The notes under the pieces were generated by a model. That model was not told the origin of the DNA and made no database searches. It worked only from the letters and a program-made list of their open reading frames with translations. A DNA stretch of 64,000 bases from Neonectria sp. B-13 (taxonomy: Eukaryota; Ascomycota; Sordariomycetes; Hypocreales; Nectriaceae): NCBI GenBank assembly GCA_002682825.1, contig NOKP01000002.1:4157378-4221377 (forward strand). Reading direction: 5' to 3'. The position numbers were made by a program, and so were the translations under genes. Each line of letters starts with the position of its first letter. Position 1 is the first letter of the stretch. Positions 11,534 through 21,987 of this stretch are shown here, one piece after another.

Positions 11534-12862
11534 GATGGGCAGTGAGGAGCAAGGGGAGAGATGAGAGTGTGTGAGATGGATAGCTTGCGAGGCGGTAGCC
11601 GATGTGGAGGATTGAGAGATGACTATGGCCTCGTTAATGACGGAGAGTGACGTGTGAGATTCCCCGCGTGTGTACTTCGTAAATGGAGGATATAAGGCCG
11701 ACACAATCCGTTACAGCAGGCGACAGCTCTCCTTGGACGATTGTGAAAGGCGAAGCCACCGGGAGCTAAAGACAAGCAATATGTTTATCGATATCCCCCC
11801 CTCCTCAACGCCAACGTACGCGATGAGATGCGGAAACCTGGAAGTGGGAATAAAACAAGTTGCATAGTCACGCGATTAGTCTGATTGGCAACACCAAGCC
11901 CAATTCAAGCTTCTTGCCCACTTCGTCCACCAACTAAACCCTCGCCTGTTGCCGGCGGCCTCTGAGTGAATTGCAGCAACCGCTTCCCCCACATGCCAGC
12001 ACCCGGTTACGTCAACCGTCGCATGTTTGCTCATCTCGCCTGGGCCGGCGGGAAAGCCACGCTGGGATCGATTGCCGCGGGGAAAGACTGTGCTAACAGC
12101 TGGGAATGCGACTGCGCTTGCAGCGGCGATAGCGTCTGGGTATATCAAAAGTACCTGCTGTGGCGACAGAACGAGCCGGGGTAAATGGGTAAAATGGGGG
12201 GAAACTTCCCCCCCCGCCGTGGCTCGGTGCCGGTAGTGGGCTGGAAGCCCGGGTCCTCGGACATCGGCGTCGGCGTCGGCATCGGAATCGGAGATGGCCC
12301 CGTGAGATGGGAATGATCAAGGAATAGATGTACGGAGGTTGAAAGAACAAATATCGGGGAGTTGAGGCTCAGTTATACTTTATTGGCTCTGCTCCAGACC
12401 CAACTCCCGGGGGGCGTCTGCCGTCTTCCGTCTTATCATCGTACAAGTCAGGGGCTTCGGGCGTCCTCGGAACGGAGCTGAGAGCCTTGGACCCGCTCGA
12501 CGCCATCTGTGAGACGGCAGGTGCATAACTCTACGGCTGTGGCTGAACTCTTGCATAGGAAGGCCAATCGACATGTATGGTAACTAATGTAGTAATTAGA
12601 GTACTGGATGCAGTAACTTACTACCTAAAGGGCGTAAGAATAATTGGATGATATAGGATATAAATGCTGAAGTCTTGCCAACTTGTAATATCGCATGGTC
12701 TAGCAGACAGACATCGGAGCATGACTCGCAACGCAAGAAGAAGACGGCTAAAAACTGGGTGATGACATATGATGCTTCGTTGTCTCCAAAGCTGAGTACT
12801 TGAGTCATTGCTCTATTCCAAAATCCGTGAAGAGAAAACCTGTCCATGTCGAGTAAGCCATC
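11534..12862. other. Intergenic region upstream of the CDF gene; no gene recognised
   Basis: This 1.3 kb contains the CDF promoter and the 3' flank of the alpha/beta hydrolase gene. A GTCGGC(A/G)TCGG-type short repeat occurs near 12262-12290. The part after about 12540 is AT-rich. No frame here shows a recognisable domain. Confidence 0.4.
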
Positions 12863-13822
12863 CTATAGCTTCGCCTCAACCGGTGCAGGCTGGCTCCTCT
12901 CCAGGATCCAGTCAGCCACGTCCTTGAAGAACTCCTTCTTGACCAGATCCACATGCAGCGCATGATACCCGCCCTTGTACGTCTTGATCGTTTTGTCCTC
13001 GATAGGCTGCCGCTCCGCAAACTTGATGGCTACGTCGTAGCTGCATGCCTTGTCGTCGTCACCATGGCCTAGCCACATTGCGCGCACCTGTTTGCCAAGA
13101 GTCACAGACCCGGACGCCAACGCCGCCGTCCGGTCCAGCAGAGCGGCCAGGCCCTCGAGCGTGCCAGTGTCGTGACACAGCGGATCGTTCGTGAAGCCCC
13201 GCGCGGCCTCCTTGTCCCGCGTAATGTTTTCGGCGGGAATAACGTGGCGCAGCTGGAATTTCGGCAGCAGGCGCCCCGCCAGCCGTCCAGCCGCGACCTT
13301 GAGGAAGCTGGGGTCCTCTTCGGGCGCGAAGCCGATGAAGGGGCCCTCGAGCAGCCAGCCGCGGACTTGGCTCACCAGAGCTTCGTATTGCGAGTCTCCC
13401 GCCAGCGTGAGTACCTCACCACCGCCCATCGAGTGGCCCAGGACGAAGACGGGCTCTGCGGACGGCAGCTTGTCCTGGATGAAGGCGGCTACCTCAGCGA
13501 CGACCTGCGACGTGGGACCTGTGAGGCCTTTGTCAGACGGCTGCTTTACGCTGCGGCCCCAGCCGCGCTGGTCGAAACCGAACGACTGGATGCCGTGGGC
13601 GGCTAGGTGGTGCAGCAGTTCAGTGTACCAGCCGATGTGGTCGCTGAAGCCATGGACGAGGATGAGCTTGGCGCGGATAGGGACCGTTGGCTAGTTGCCT
13701 CGCGTTAGACAGAGGCCTCGTCACAGTGGCACCCAACTATTGAGGGCATCACTTACTGTCCATGTTTTAGTGTACAGGCTGGCATTGCCCACCTGGAAAG
13801 TGCCCTCAGTTTCGGTTGCCAT
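12863..13822 (-). CDS. Alpha/beta hydrolase, monoacylglycerol-lipase-like (serine aminopeptidase S33 fold)
   Basis: Exons 13757-13822 and 12863-13690 join in phase to give 297 residues; the intron starts GTAAGT. The protein has an oxyanion-hole VHGF near residue 35, a DQRGWGRS segment, the nucleophile elbow GHSMGG with Ser109, an acid candidate in LGHGDDDKA, and a terminal histidine in YHALHVD. These make a complete Ser-Asp-His triad arrangement. The nearest family I know is monoacylglycerol lipase, which releases glycerol and fatty acid from monoglycerides, but related fungal members act on other esters. It has no signal peptide or membrane anchor, so it is probably cytosolic or on lipid droplets. 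It is followed downstream by the CDF gene in the same direction, with no sign of linkage. Confidence 0.85.
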
Positions 13823-14853
13823 GTTGCTATGAGGCTGTTGTTTTGACAAGCGTCAGAGCCAGCGGGGTCAGGTATGCACAATGAAATAGGAAGCGGTGTC
13901 TATCCGGAAGTCCGGATGGATAGCACGGAAACTGAGTCCTCTGCAGAATGAACAGTGGGCTTAGCTGAGGTCGCGGAGCAGCCGTGGGTATATCTGACGA
14001 TAAATGGGTGATGCTGCTGATATGGACGTTGTCAAGAAAGATGAATCGCTCGTTGACCAATGATCCAGAGCCGTTGTCGTGATTAAGGAAGAGAGAGCAT
14101 GTGACAGGGCGGCGCCACAAGACCTTGTAAGCTTCACTTCCATTCCCGTGGTACGTACCGGGACATCAACGCTGAGGTGAGCCCCGCTAGTAAGAACCGA
14201 GCTGGCAATGCCAATTGCTGCGAAACTATTCTCTTGTTTAATTCCATGTCAAGTTGGATAGATTTCTGGTTCCTTTGATAGCTACCAATTGACCTGAGCT
14301 AGCCAAGTGGGCTGTGGTATGACAGGGTGACATTGCTCGTGCGGACCAACCGACCCTATAACTTACTCCATACTTCGTGCACCCTTCGACGGACCACAAA
14401 ATCAGCATCTCTGTGAACTCGGTAGATAGACTTGGTGAAGAGGGATTATTCAAAATTCAGACTCGTCTATAGCACGCCAGCCTCCAATGCCAGAGGCATA
14501 TCCGCTGCCTCCCCTCCTTTCTCCCCTTAACCTCCTTTTTGAAAAGACCAATACCAGAACCGACGCCATCAAAGCAGAGTACATGTGCTCGTCGAGTGGA
14601 GTTCTCTAGGCAGCTCCTGGCAGGAGGACCATCTGCGGTCGAGACCCAGACGTACATATCGGATAAAATATTATACATGATTTCTTCTATACCGCCCCTT
14701 GGAAGCACGTCCTCATCGACCATGAGCCCTTGACATTACATCCTTGCGATATCTGCCTGTCGGCGGAGAAGAGCTTGCGTTGTCCTAACCTTGTCCTAAG
14801 CTTGTCGTTGTTTTTGTGTTTCCGTTTTGGTAGTTGTTGATGATTATGTTGTT
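13823..14853. other. Intergenic region between the hydrolase start and the ABC transporter 3' end
   Basis: About 1 kb holds the hydrolase promoter and the 3' flank of the ABC gene. I see only short unsupported frames and no RNA gene. Confidence 0.4.
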
Positions 14854-17277
14854 TCAAGGTCGTCGCTTCTCCTCGTCCTTGACTACTTCCTCCACCACCT
14901 CGGCCTCGACTTCTTCATCCTCATTCTCTTCCCGTCTCTCCAAGTCGTCCTCGAGCTCCTCGGCCTCGGTTATGTGTGCTCTTGATTCAGAACCCCTCTT
15001 CTCGGGCACTACATCCCCGCCGCTCATCTGCCACTCCATCAGCTTGCTGAACGCACTCCCAGGATCCGCCGCAAGCTTGTTGTAGCTTCCAATCTCTGCA
15101 ACCTTGCCCTCATTGTTGAGAACAATAATCTGGTCTGACCTCTTGATGGTCGACAGACGGTGGGCAATGGAGATGGTGGTGTTGCGACTGCGAAGTAGAC
15201 CCGCGAGAGCTTCGTTAACCAGAGTCTCAGACTCGGCATCGAGAGCCGACGTGGCCTCATCCAGAATCAAGATATCGGGGTCCTTGAGGAGAGCCCGCGC
15301 GATGGCGATGCGCTGCTTCTGACCTCCTGACAGTTGTGATCCTCGGGCTCCGACCTGAGTCTCGAGGCCATCAGGAAGATCGCTGATAAAGTTGCAGTTG
15401 GCTCTGCGGGCGGCCGCAATAATGTCCACTCGGTCGGCGTTGGGCCTTCCGTAGGCAATGTTCTCGGCGATGGTGCCAGAGAAGAGAACGGGCTCTTGCG
15501 AGACCATACCAATTCGTCTTCGTAGAGACTTGACATTCATGGTTGAGACGTCCACGCCGTTGATGGTGATGGAGCCAGATGTAACATTGTAGAAGCGAAG
15601 AAGGAGAGAGGCCACAGTTGACTTTCCACCTCCTGACGGGCCAACCACACAAACATTGCTGCCAGACGGAATCTCAAAGTTCAAGCCATTGAAGATCCTG
15701 ACAGCCGGCCGAGTGGGATAGGCGAACGTTACGTCGGTGAACTTGATGATACCCTGCGCGGACTTGACAGGGACGCCAACAGTCTGGTGAATTCCCGGCT
15801 TGCGGTCCTGAAGCTCAAACAGCCGACTGGCTGCACCAACGCCCTTCATGAGCTCCGAGTAGAAGCCCGAGAGACCAAAGAGACTGGAGCCTGCAAACGC
15901 CGTGTACATCATGAAGGAGGTTAGTTCTCCAATTGACATGGCACCGGACCTTACAAAGTTCCCTCCCATGATTAGCATGGCCAGGATCGTCATGTTTCCA
16001 GCCCAGCCAGTAGATGCGAAGAAGGTAGCGGCAACCAGTGATTCCCGTTTGCCCAGAGCAAATATTCTGCGGATTTGTCGATTGTAGCGGCCTACTTCCT
16101 GCACTTCACCCACGAACGCCTGGCTGGTCTTGATGTTGCCCAGACGCTCCTCGGCAATCTTAGTCAGGGTTCCTAGATTCTTCTGAATGGATCTGCTAAT
16201 GTTGCGGATGGCTCGACCGTAGAAGAAAGCGCCGACGGCGATGGGGGGAAACATCAACAGCAACAAGCCGGTGAGCTTTGGGCTGGTCCACACCATGATT
16301 GCGAAACCAGCTCCTCCGCTGAACAAGGCTCGGAGTCCATCGCTGATATTTTGCGTAACTGACTTGCCCACAATGACTGTATCGGAGCTGAGGCGGGATA
16401 TGAGATCTCCAACTCGGTTCGCATCGAAGAATTCGGCGTCCTGAACGTAGGTGCGGCGGTACAGCTGCGATCGAAGTCTGGCCACAACGCGCTCGCCAAC
16501 GATGCGCAAGAGAACCACACGGCCAAAGTTGGCCATGGCACCCAGAGTTAGAATCGCACCCAGGCTAAAGAAGAATTGGCTTAGGGTCAACCCAAAGAGA
16601 CGAATGTCCTCAGCTTCGCCCTTGGACGCGAGATCCAGGATGCGGCCGACAGAAAAGGGAATGGACATGGTGACGCTGGAGGAGATGACGAGGAAGACGA
16701 ATGCGATACCGAGCCATCGCAGCTCCGGCCGCGCAATCTTGACCAACCGCCAGATCTCCGAGGAGCCAGCCTTGCCACCGGATCCCTTGCCCTCCTTGGA
16801 TAACTTGGCAGAAAGGTTGACCTGGGCAGCCCGGGCCGCTCTCTCGCTCTTTTCAAACTCGTGCTTGTGTTCCTCTTTCCCCAGGCCGTTTTGCACCTCC
16901 AGCTCGGTAGTCTTCTTGGCGCTGTCCTCGGCCTTGGATTGAGCTTGCTGTAGCAGGCGGGGGGCCGTACAAAACTGGCGCAAGGCTGCGCTTATGGGTC
17001 TATGCAGGGGAGTAATTCGACCGTGGAGCTGGGAGAGCTGGGAGCGTTGTTGAGGGCGGAGGGCCGATGATCGGAATGTCGCGACAGAGAACGGCGGGAG
17101 GAGGGATTGACGGGACGACGAGACGTGGAACAATCTCGCCTGGAGGAGAGGAGATTCGGACCTGCGGAGAGCAGCTGCCAATGGACTCCGCGATGCGGCG
17201 AATGACATTTGGGGGACAAACGGAGCGCTCTCGGCGATGCGAGGGAGCAACACTCGGCGGGCTACTCCCGGAACCAT
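14854..17277 (-). CDS. Mitochondrial inner-membrane ABC half-transporter, Mdl1/ABCB10 type
   Basis: A single exon of 807 residues. The first 100 residues are rich in Arg, Ser and Ala and almost free of acids, like a mitochondrial presequence. A six-helix ABC membrane domain covers about residues 190-480. The nucleotide-binding domain has Walker A GPSGGGKST at about 546-554, the signature LSGGQKQRIAIARALL, Walker B DILILDEATSALD and an H-loop in IAHRLSTI; all catalytic residues are present. Yeast Mdl1 exports peptides made by proteolysis in the matrix; ABCB10 has haem/bilirubin-linked roles. Half-transporters work as homodimers. The C-terminus ends in an unusual acidic Glu run. Mdl2 cannot be excluded without a tree. 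Confidence 0.88.
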   Translation of the reverse strand: MVPGVARRVLLPRIAESAPFVPQMSFAASRSPLAAALRRSESPLLQARLFHVSSSRQSLLPPFSVATFRSSALRPQQRSQLSQLHGRITPLHRPISAALRQFCTAPRLLQQAQSKAEDSAKKTTELEVQNGLGKEEHKHEFEKSERAARAAQVNLSAKLSKEGKGSGGKAGSSEIWRLVKIARPELRWLGIAFVFLVISSSVTMSIPFSVGRILDLASKGEAEDIRLFGLTLSQFFFSLGAILTLGAMANFGRVVLLRIVGERVVARLRSQLYRRTYVQDAEFFDANRVGDLISRLSSDTVIVGKSVTQNISDGLRALFSGGAGFAIMVWTSPKLTGLLLLMFPPIAVGAFFYGRAIRNISRSIQKNLGTLTKIAEERLGNIKTSQAFVGEVQEVGRYNRQIRRIFALGKRESLVAATFFASTGWAGNMTILAMLIMGGNFVRSGAMSIGELTSFMMYTAFAGSSLFGLSGFYSELMKGVGAASRLFELQDRKPGIHQTVGVPVKSAQGIIKFTDVTFAYPTRPAVRIFNGLNFEIPSGSNVCVVGPSGGGKSTVASLLLRFYNVTSGSITINGVDVSTMNVKSLRRRIGMVSQEPVLFSGTIAENIAYGRPNADRVDIIAAARRANCNFISDLPDGLETQVGARGSQLSGGQKQRIAIARALLKDPDILILDEATSALDAESETLVNEALAGLLRSRNTTISIAHRLSTIKRSDQIIVLNNEGKVAEIGSYNKLAADPGSAFSKLMEWQMSGGDVVPEKRGSESRAHITEAEELEDDLERREENEDEEVEAEVVEEVVKDEEKRRP

Positions 17278-17918
17278 GGTGACGATGGAGGATTGTTAAG
17301 ACGGCCTCTTACCGGGGCATCATCAGCACTGCGCTGTTCTCGCCAAAGTCGATCAGGGCCAGGCCGCGATTAGGCGTGGTATGGGAGCAGTGCGGAAAGG
17401 AAATCAGAGTTAAACAGCCTGTGATGCCGTCATCGTCGCGGCATTTCCCAGCCTCCGAAGTTGAAGAGCAAAGGCCAAAATTTGGGTGGATCCAATGCCG
17501 CCGCGACGTCCCTCGGCCGGAACAACGCGCCCAACCCGGCCGATCCGACTGACCGACGCACCTCGGACACTGGCCGAATGCGGCAGTCGCAACGCCGACT
17601 TACGACGGAATTGATGATCGCGGCAACTTATTAGATACTGATGCGTCCATGCTGCGAGACACGAGCTTCAATTCCGCCTAGAATTCACAAAGCAGAAAGA
17701 AGAGCTGAAGCTGATGGGTCCTTGAAGTACCGAGGCTGGTACCGTACACGACAAATTCCCCATGATTCCCTAACTTCCCTAAACATTGAATTTGAATGAA
17801 GCCACCATAGAATACAAGTACAAGACACATGATAAAAGAAAAAGTGTAATCCTCCGTCATGTTGTAACAAACTGACCACTTATACCAATATTGGTAGCGC
17901 CGGATTATTCTCTCGCCA
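17278..17918. other. Upstream region of the ABC transporter gene
   Basis: About 640 bp lie between the ABC start and the stop of the Rtt103-like gene, both on the minus strand. I see nothing beyond short frames. Confidence 0.4.
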
Positions 17919-19309
17919 TCACGCCTGGTTTCCCTCTTTGAGCATCTCTGCTACGTCGGCATCGATGCCATCATCTCCTCCCAAGTCCGGGAAGTCGTCA
18001 CCGTCGTCAACACGGCGGCGCTTGTTGGCTCCATTGGTCGAGATCGGAAGAGACTGGTAAGATGATGCTAGGTTCGAAAGCATCTCGATTCCATCTCCCG
18101 AAGCTTGCTTATCCGAGCTTGATTCTTCAGCAGGAGCAACATAATCAAAAGGTTCATCCTCCATGGAAGGAGGGGTGAAAGCCTCCATGACAGGAGGAGT
18201 GAGTGCCTCCATCTCAGGTCTGTCGGGCTCAGGCGGCGTATTTGTAGAACCTCCCACCCCTGGCTCGCCGTTGTTCTCTGTGGGACCCAGCGCACGCATG
18301 ATGGCTAGCTCAACCTGATGTTTCTTTTCCTCGACCTCGCTTTTCCTGCTCAGTAACTGAGCTACGGTGGTTTTGTCGTCTTCCAGCGCCGCACGGTTGG
18401 CATCAAGAAGTTTCTCTAAACCAGAGATTAGGCCTTCCCGTGCCTTCACGCACTCCGCAACGGCGCTCTCCGCATTCGCCAAGGTCTTGAGGAGGCCATT
18501 GAGGCGGGCGGCATATACTGGTGCAGATGGCGCTGGGGTAGAAGAGTCGGTTTGTTTTTCGTACTCTTGGTTTGCTGATGCAATGGTGGCCTTCAGGGGA
18601 ATGCTGAGCTTGCCGACATTTTGGTGCGCAGAGACTAGGGGAGCAAACTCCGAAGGAACGGCTGCTGGACCACCAAAGGGCGACCCTCCGAAGCCTGGTT
18701 TGGCACTGCCGCGGGCTTTGTCTAAGTCTGGTGATTCTGTTAGCAATAATTCGAGTGAATACACACGAGTCTGGATCGGACAAACCTTCAATACGAGCAT
18801 CAATGGCCGCCTGGATTGGTGCTTCGAAAATTGCCCTGTCTTTCCATACATCCACTACCCGCTTGAGTTTCGACTGAATATCAGCCGCTGCTCCTTTGTA
18901 TGCGATAGAAATAGCCTCGGCCACGACTGGCGCGAAGGCGATGATGAAGTCATCCTTATGACGGATCTTAGATTGCTGAGCCACCTCTACAATATGTCAG
19001 CGACGTTAGTTATGAACTCAGCAAATCAATGAAAATGAAAGAAAACCCACCATTGGCAAGGTAGACAAGGCTCAGGCGCTTTGCGCTTGACGAGTCCTTC
19101 AAACGTTGCACCCAGAGTTGCACCGTCCGATCCGCATGTCTCCTGTGTTCGGGTCAGTTATGCCGTCTTTGAAAGTTGGGAAGCCTCTCAACTTTAGTGG
19201 ATGTGACCTACCTATGAAACATGATCCATTGGGCAGCTGTAGCAATGCTGTCATGGCTTTCGTTGAGCGACGAGAGTCGTGCCAGCACAGAATCATCGTT
19301 GTAAGCCAT
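17919..19309 (-). CDS. CTD-interacting-domain protein, Rtt103-like transcription termination factor
   Basis: Exons 19212-19309, 19051-19142, 18786-18986 and 17919-18727 join in phase and give 399 residues. The first 130 residues are a CID fold: a start with MAYNDDSVLARLSSL, then AAQWIMFHRRHADRTVQLW, then KRLSLVYLANEVAQQSKIRH. CID proteins of the Rtt103 group bind Ser2-phosphorylated RNA polymerase II CTD and, in yeast, recruit the Rat1/Rai1 exonuclease for termination. A coiled-coil-like region follows at about 230-290, then a Pro/Glu-rich tail with a KRRR basic patch (likely a nuclear signal) and an acidic end. It diverges from the clathrin light chain gene with about 690 bp between starts. 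A Pcf11-type identity is less likely, because the protein is too short and lacks zinc fingers. Confidence 0.87.
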
Positions 19310-19999
19310 GCTTGCGCCAAATGCTCTGGAGACTCAAATTCGACGAGGGTCTTGTCGAAATCGACCTGAGCAGTCCCTATTGCAGGGTGGAGATGGCGAT
19401 TGGAGCTAGAGCTTTGATTCTACGGGCGTCCTCAAGAGCAGTTGCTGTGGTTGCCACTGAAATCTTCTACGACAGCTACTTGCAGCCAGGTTGCAGAAAA
19501 GCTTGCGCCCGCTTGCTCCCTGACAAGGCTGGTACAAAACAGGCCCGCTCGCGTCTGCTTTGCTTGGAGACGCTTGCTGGAGGACCGTGTGAGATGCTGA
19601 CTGAAGATTGCGACGGATCGGAATGATTCTCTGATAAAACAACAACACAAGGTTGGATGATGGGAGCTCGGGCAAGCATCCAAGTAAACATCTCCTACAA
19701 GAAACACTACGGATATTTGCATAGTTTGATGCTCTAATCCGGTCTTATTCGATATTCTGGCCCCGCCAAGGTGGCCACTATGAGCTGCAGGTGTCACACC
19801 GCCCGGCAGAATCCACCTCATCAGCTAGGGATGGCCTACCTGTCAGTACCTGAATAGGAGCGTCGACAGCACCAACAGCCATCATCACAACCGCTGCCCC
19901 CGACGAAAGCATCACACACCGGAACCTTCATCTCGCCTGAAGCTGACTATAGCAGAGCGACCATAATTAAACACACACCGCACACCCGCGCAACCGAAA
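19310..19999. promoter_or_regulatory. Divergent promoter region, Rtt103-like / clathrin light chain
   Basis: About 690 bp lie between two divergent start codons. No other frame with a recognisable product is present. CCAAT-like and TATA-like words are not conspicuous by eye. Confidence 0.45.
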
Positions 20000-20820
20000 A
20001 TGGCGGACCGATTCCCATCGATCGAGGACTTTGATGCTGGTGGTAAGTCCATGGTGGCCAGGCAGCCTCATTAGCCAAATGCAGCTGACCAAAAACCTCG
20101 AAGCGCAACCTGACATCCCGAGCGCCTCTGTTGACGCCTCGACGGACGACTTCCTTGCTCGCGAGAAGGCTGTCCTTGGAGATGACGCCAACCAGTTCGC
20201 GACCAATGACGATGCCGCGTTCGGCGAAGACGACCTTCTTGGCGATGGCGGAAACACGGCGTCGACTTTCGAGTCCCAGTTCCCCGACCTGACTGCTCCT
20301 GAAGCTGTAAGTCCATCGTATATGAGCTTGATAATGCATGAGCTGACAGCGGCGCATTTAGGGTACTGGCCTCGCACCGGGCGGAAACAGCATCACCGGT
20401 CCTTCCGTCAGCTACAACTCCGGATTCCAAGCATTCGCAGCAGACGAGGAGGAGCCTGATGTTATCAAGGAGTGGCGCGAGCGCCGAGACGCCCAGATCG
20501 CCAAGCGAGTTGAGCAGTTCGCCGCCCAAAAGGAGGAGACTGTCAAAGAGGCCCAGCAGAACATCGATGACTTCTACGAGAACTACAACACCAAGAAAGA
20601 AAAGGGCATTGCGCAAACGCGGAAGGAGGCCGAGCAGTTCCTGGCCAGCCGCGAGGATACCGTTTCTGGTGGCACCAGCTGGGATCGCATCGCCAAGTTG
20701 GTAGATGTCAGTGGCAAGGGCACTAAGGGCGGAGCTGCTGGATCTGGCAAGGAGCGGTTCCGCGAGCTGCTGATGACCCTGCGGAAGGATGAGAAAGCGC
20801 CAGGCGCCACTGGCTACTGA
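20000..20820 (+). CDS. Clathrin light chain
   Basis: Exons 20000-20042, 20104-20306 and 20362-20820 give 234 residues, the usual fungal length. The protein starts MADRFPSIEDFD and has an acidic first half. The conserved FQAFAADEEEPDVIKEWRER block sits at the start of the long central helix that packs on the heavy-chain hub; near its end is a TSWDRIAKLVD segment, followed by a Lys/Gly-rich linker and RFRELLMTLRKDEKAPG. Clathrin light chain stabilises and regulates triskelia at the plasma membrane and the trans-Golgi. Intron 1 is 61 nt with a CTGAC branch-like word and an AAG acceptor; intron 2 is 55 nt. Confidence 0.93.
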
Positions 20821-21145
20821 ACGCAGGCTGTGCTGGCCCTCATGTGGTCCCTTGAGATCTAGCTTGGTGCAGACAGAGCACATGTCGCAGGATCTCTTTG
20901 TCGGTGCATGCGATTTTCTGACTTGCCGTACTGTAATTCTAGAGTTTAGGAGTCAAGGTTGATAATGGCAATGACGTGTGAATAGATAAACACGGTTTAG
21001 GCGCACACAACACAGCATCACAGTAGCACCACAGACGTGGTTGGGGATATCAACTGCGTCCGTCTATTGACACTCTACTATGCACAATGAACCCCTCCAC
21101 CGACCGACTTATTGGCTGTTGGCGAAATCGACCGAGCTGCATTGT
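20821..21145. other. Convergent 3' region, clathrin light chain / COX VIIa-like
   Basis: About 325 bp between two converging stop codons. It is AT-richer than the flanks, as expected for 3' UTRs. Nothing else is seen. Confidence 0.45.
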
Positions 21146-21616
21146 CTATTCTTTGCCGAAGTAGGTCTTATAGCCGAGGACCTTGCGGCCGGCACCGTAG
21201 AGGCCAGCTATAATACTGTCAGAACCTAGGCTTCGTCCCCACAAGTCAATTGACTCAATGGCGAATGGCCAGAAACTCACCTGCAGCAGAGCCCCAAAGG
21301 ATGATGAGGTAGGGGGTCAGGATGTAGCGGCTGCGAGGGTTCTGTGTGTTCGGTCAGCGGGAGCTGTTTGGTCGGCGGGTATGTCAATTCGGGCGTACGA
21401 TCAGCCAGAGACGAGTGTGAGCCTTGTAGGCAGACTGGTAGAAGCGCTGGTGCTGAGGCACATTGTTCTTGGCGTCGATGAGACTGGAGAGTGTCAGTGT
21501 CAGTCACGGATCTCGTATGATGTGATGTTCGGGCTTCGGGAAAGGGCAATTGGCGTCGGGCCGGGCGGGTTTAGCCGTCACGGACGACGGCGCTGGATCA
21601 ATTAAACGTACCCCAT
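21146..21616 (-). CDS. Small mitochondrial membrane protein, cytochrome c oxidase subunit VIIa-like
   Basis: Four tiny coding exons, 21612-21616, 21399-21483, 21281-21341 and 21146-21207, join with consistent phases into 70 residues. The protein reads MGLIDAKNNVPQHQRFYQ, then a RLWLINPRSRYIL block, a single hydrophobic helix (LTPYLIILWGSAAAGLY), and a basic end GRKVLGYKTYFGKE. A short polar head with a VPxxQRFYQ-like motif, an NPRS before one membrane helix, and this overall size match COX7a-type subunits of complex IV. Another small respiratory-chain or ATP-synthase subunit remains possible. An in-frame upstream ATG at 21724 would add 36 residues to the N-terminus; the short start is preferred for family length. 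The gene is divergent from the PPR gene with under 400 bp between starts. Confidence 0.6.
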
Positions 21617-21987
21617 TGCTGCGGCGGTTGAGAGAGATGCGTGATAGGCTTCGGTGGTGAGGTTCGGGTGGGAGTCGAGTGGTAAGTGGAGGATGTCGAT
21701 GTCGGGTGGAAGAAATGAGGCCATAACCTGATTGGAACCGGGAGGGCGGCATGACTCAGCAAAGCTGTATCAGTTCTCGTTGGTTACCAGGCACGTGCGG
21801 CCGCCCCGGCAATGCCTTAGTACTTCGGCCGCGCGAATCAAAAAGTCACGTCCGTAGACGGCGCAAAGACTCGACGACGAAATCCCGGACTTCAGTGACA
21901 GCGGTTCAATGAGCCAGCTGTTTTACGCCCATTTTGACTCGATGCGGTGTACAAACCTGTTATAGCTGGTCGGAGCTAACGAAGGGA
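21617..21987. promoter_or_regulatory. Short bidirectional promoter between two mitochondrial-protein genes
   Basis: Only 371 bp separate the preferred start of the COX VIIa-like gene (minus) and the start of the PPR-like gene (plus), or 263 bp if the alternative ATG at 21724 is used. A single regulatory region must therefore serve both. Confidence 0.55.
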
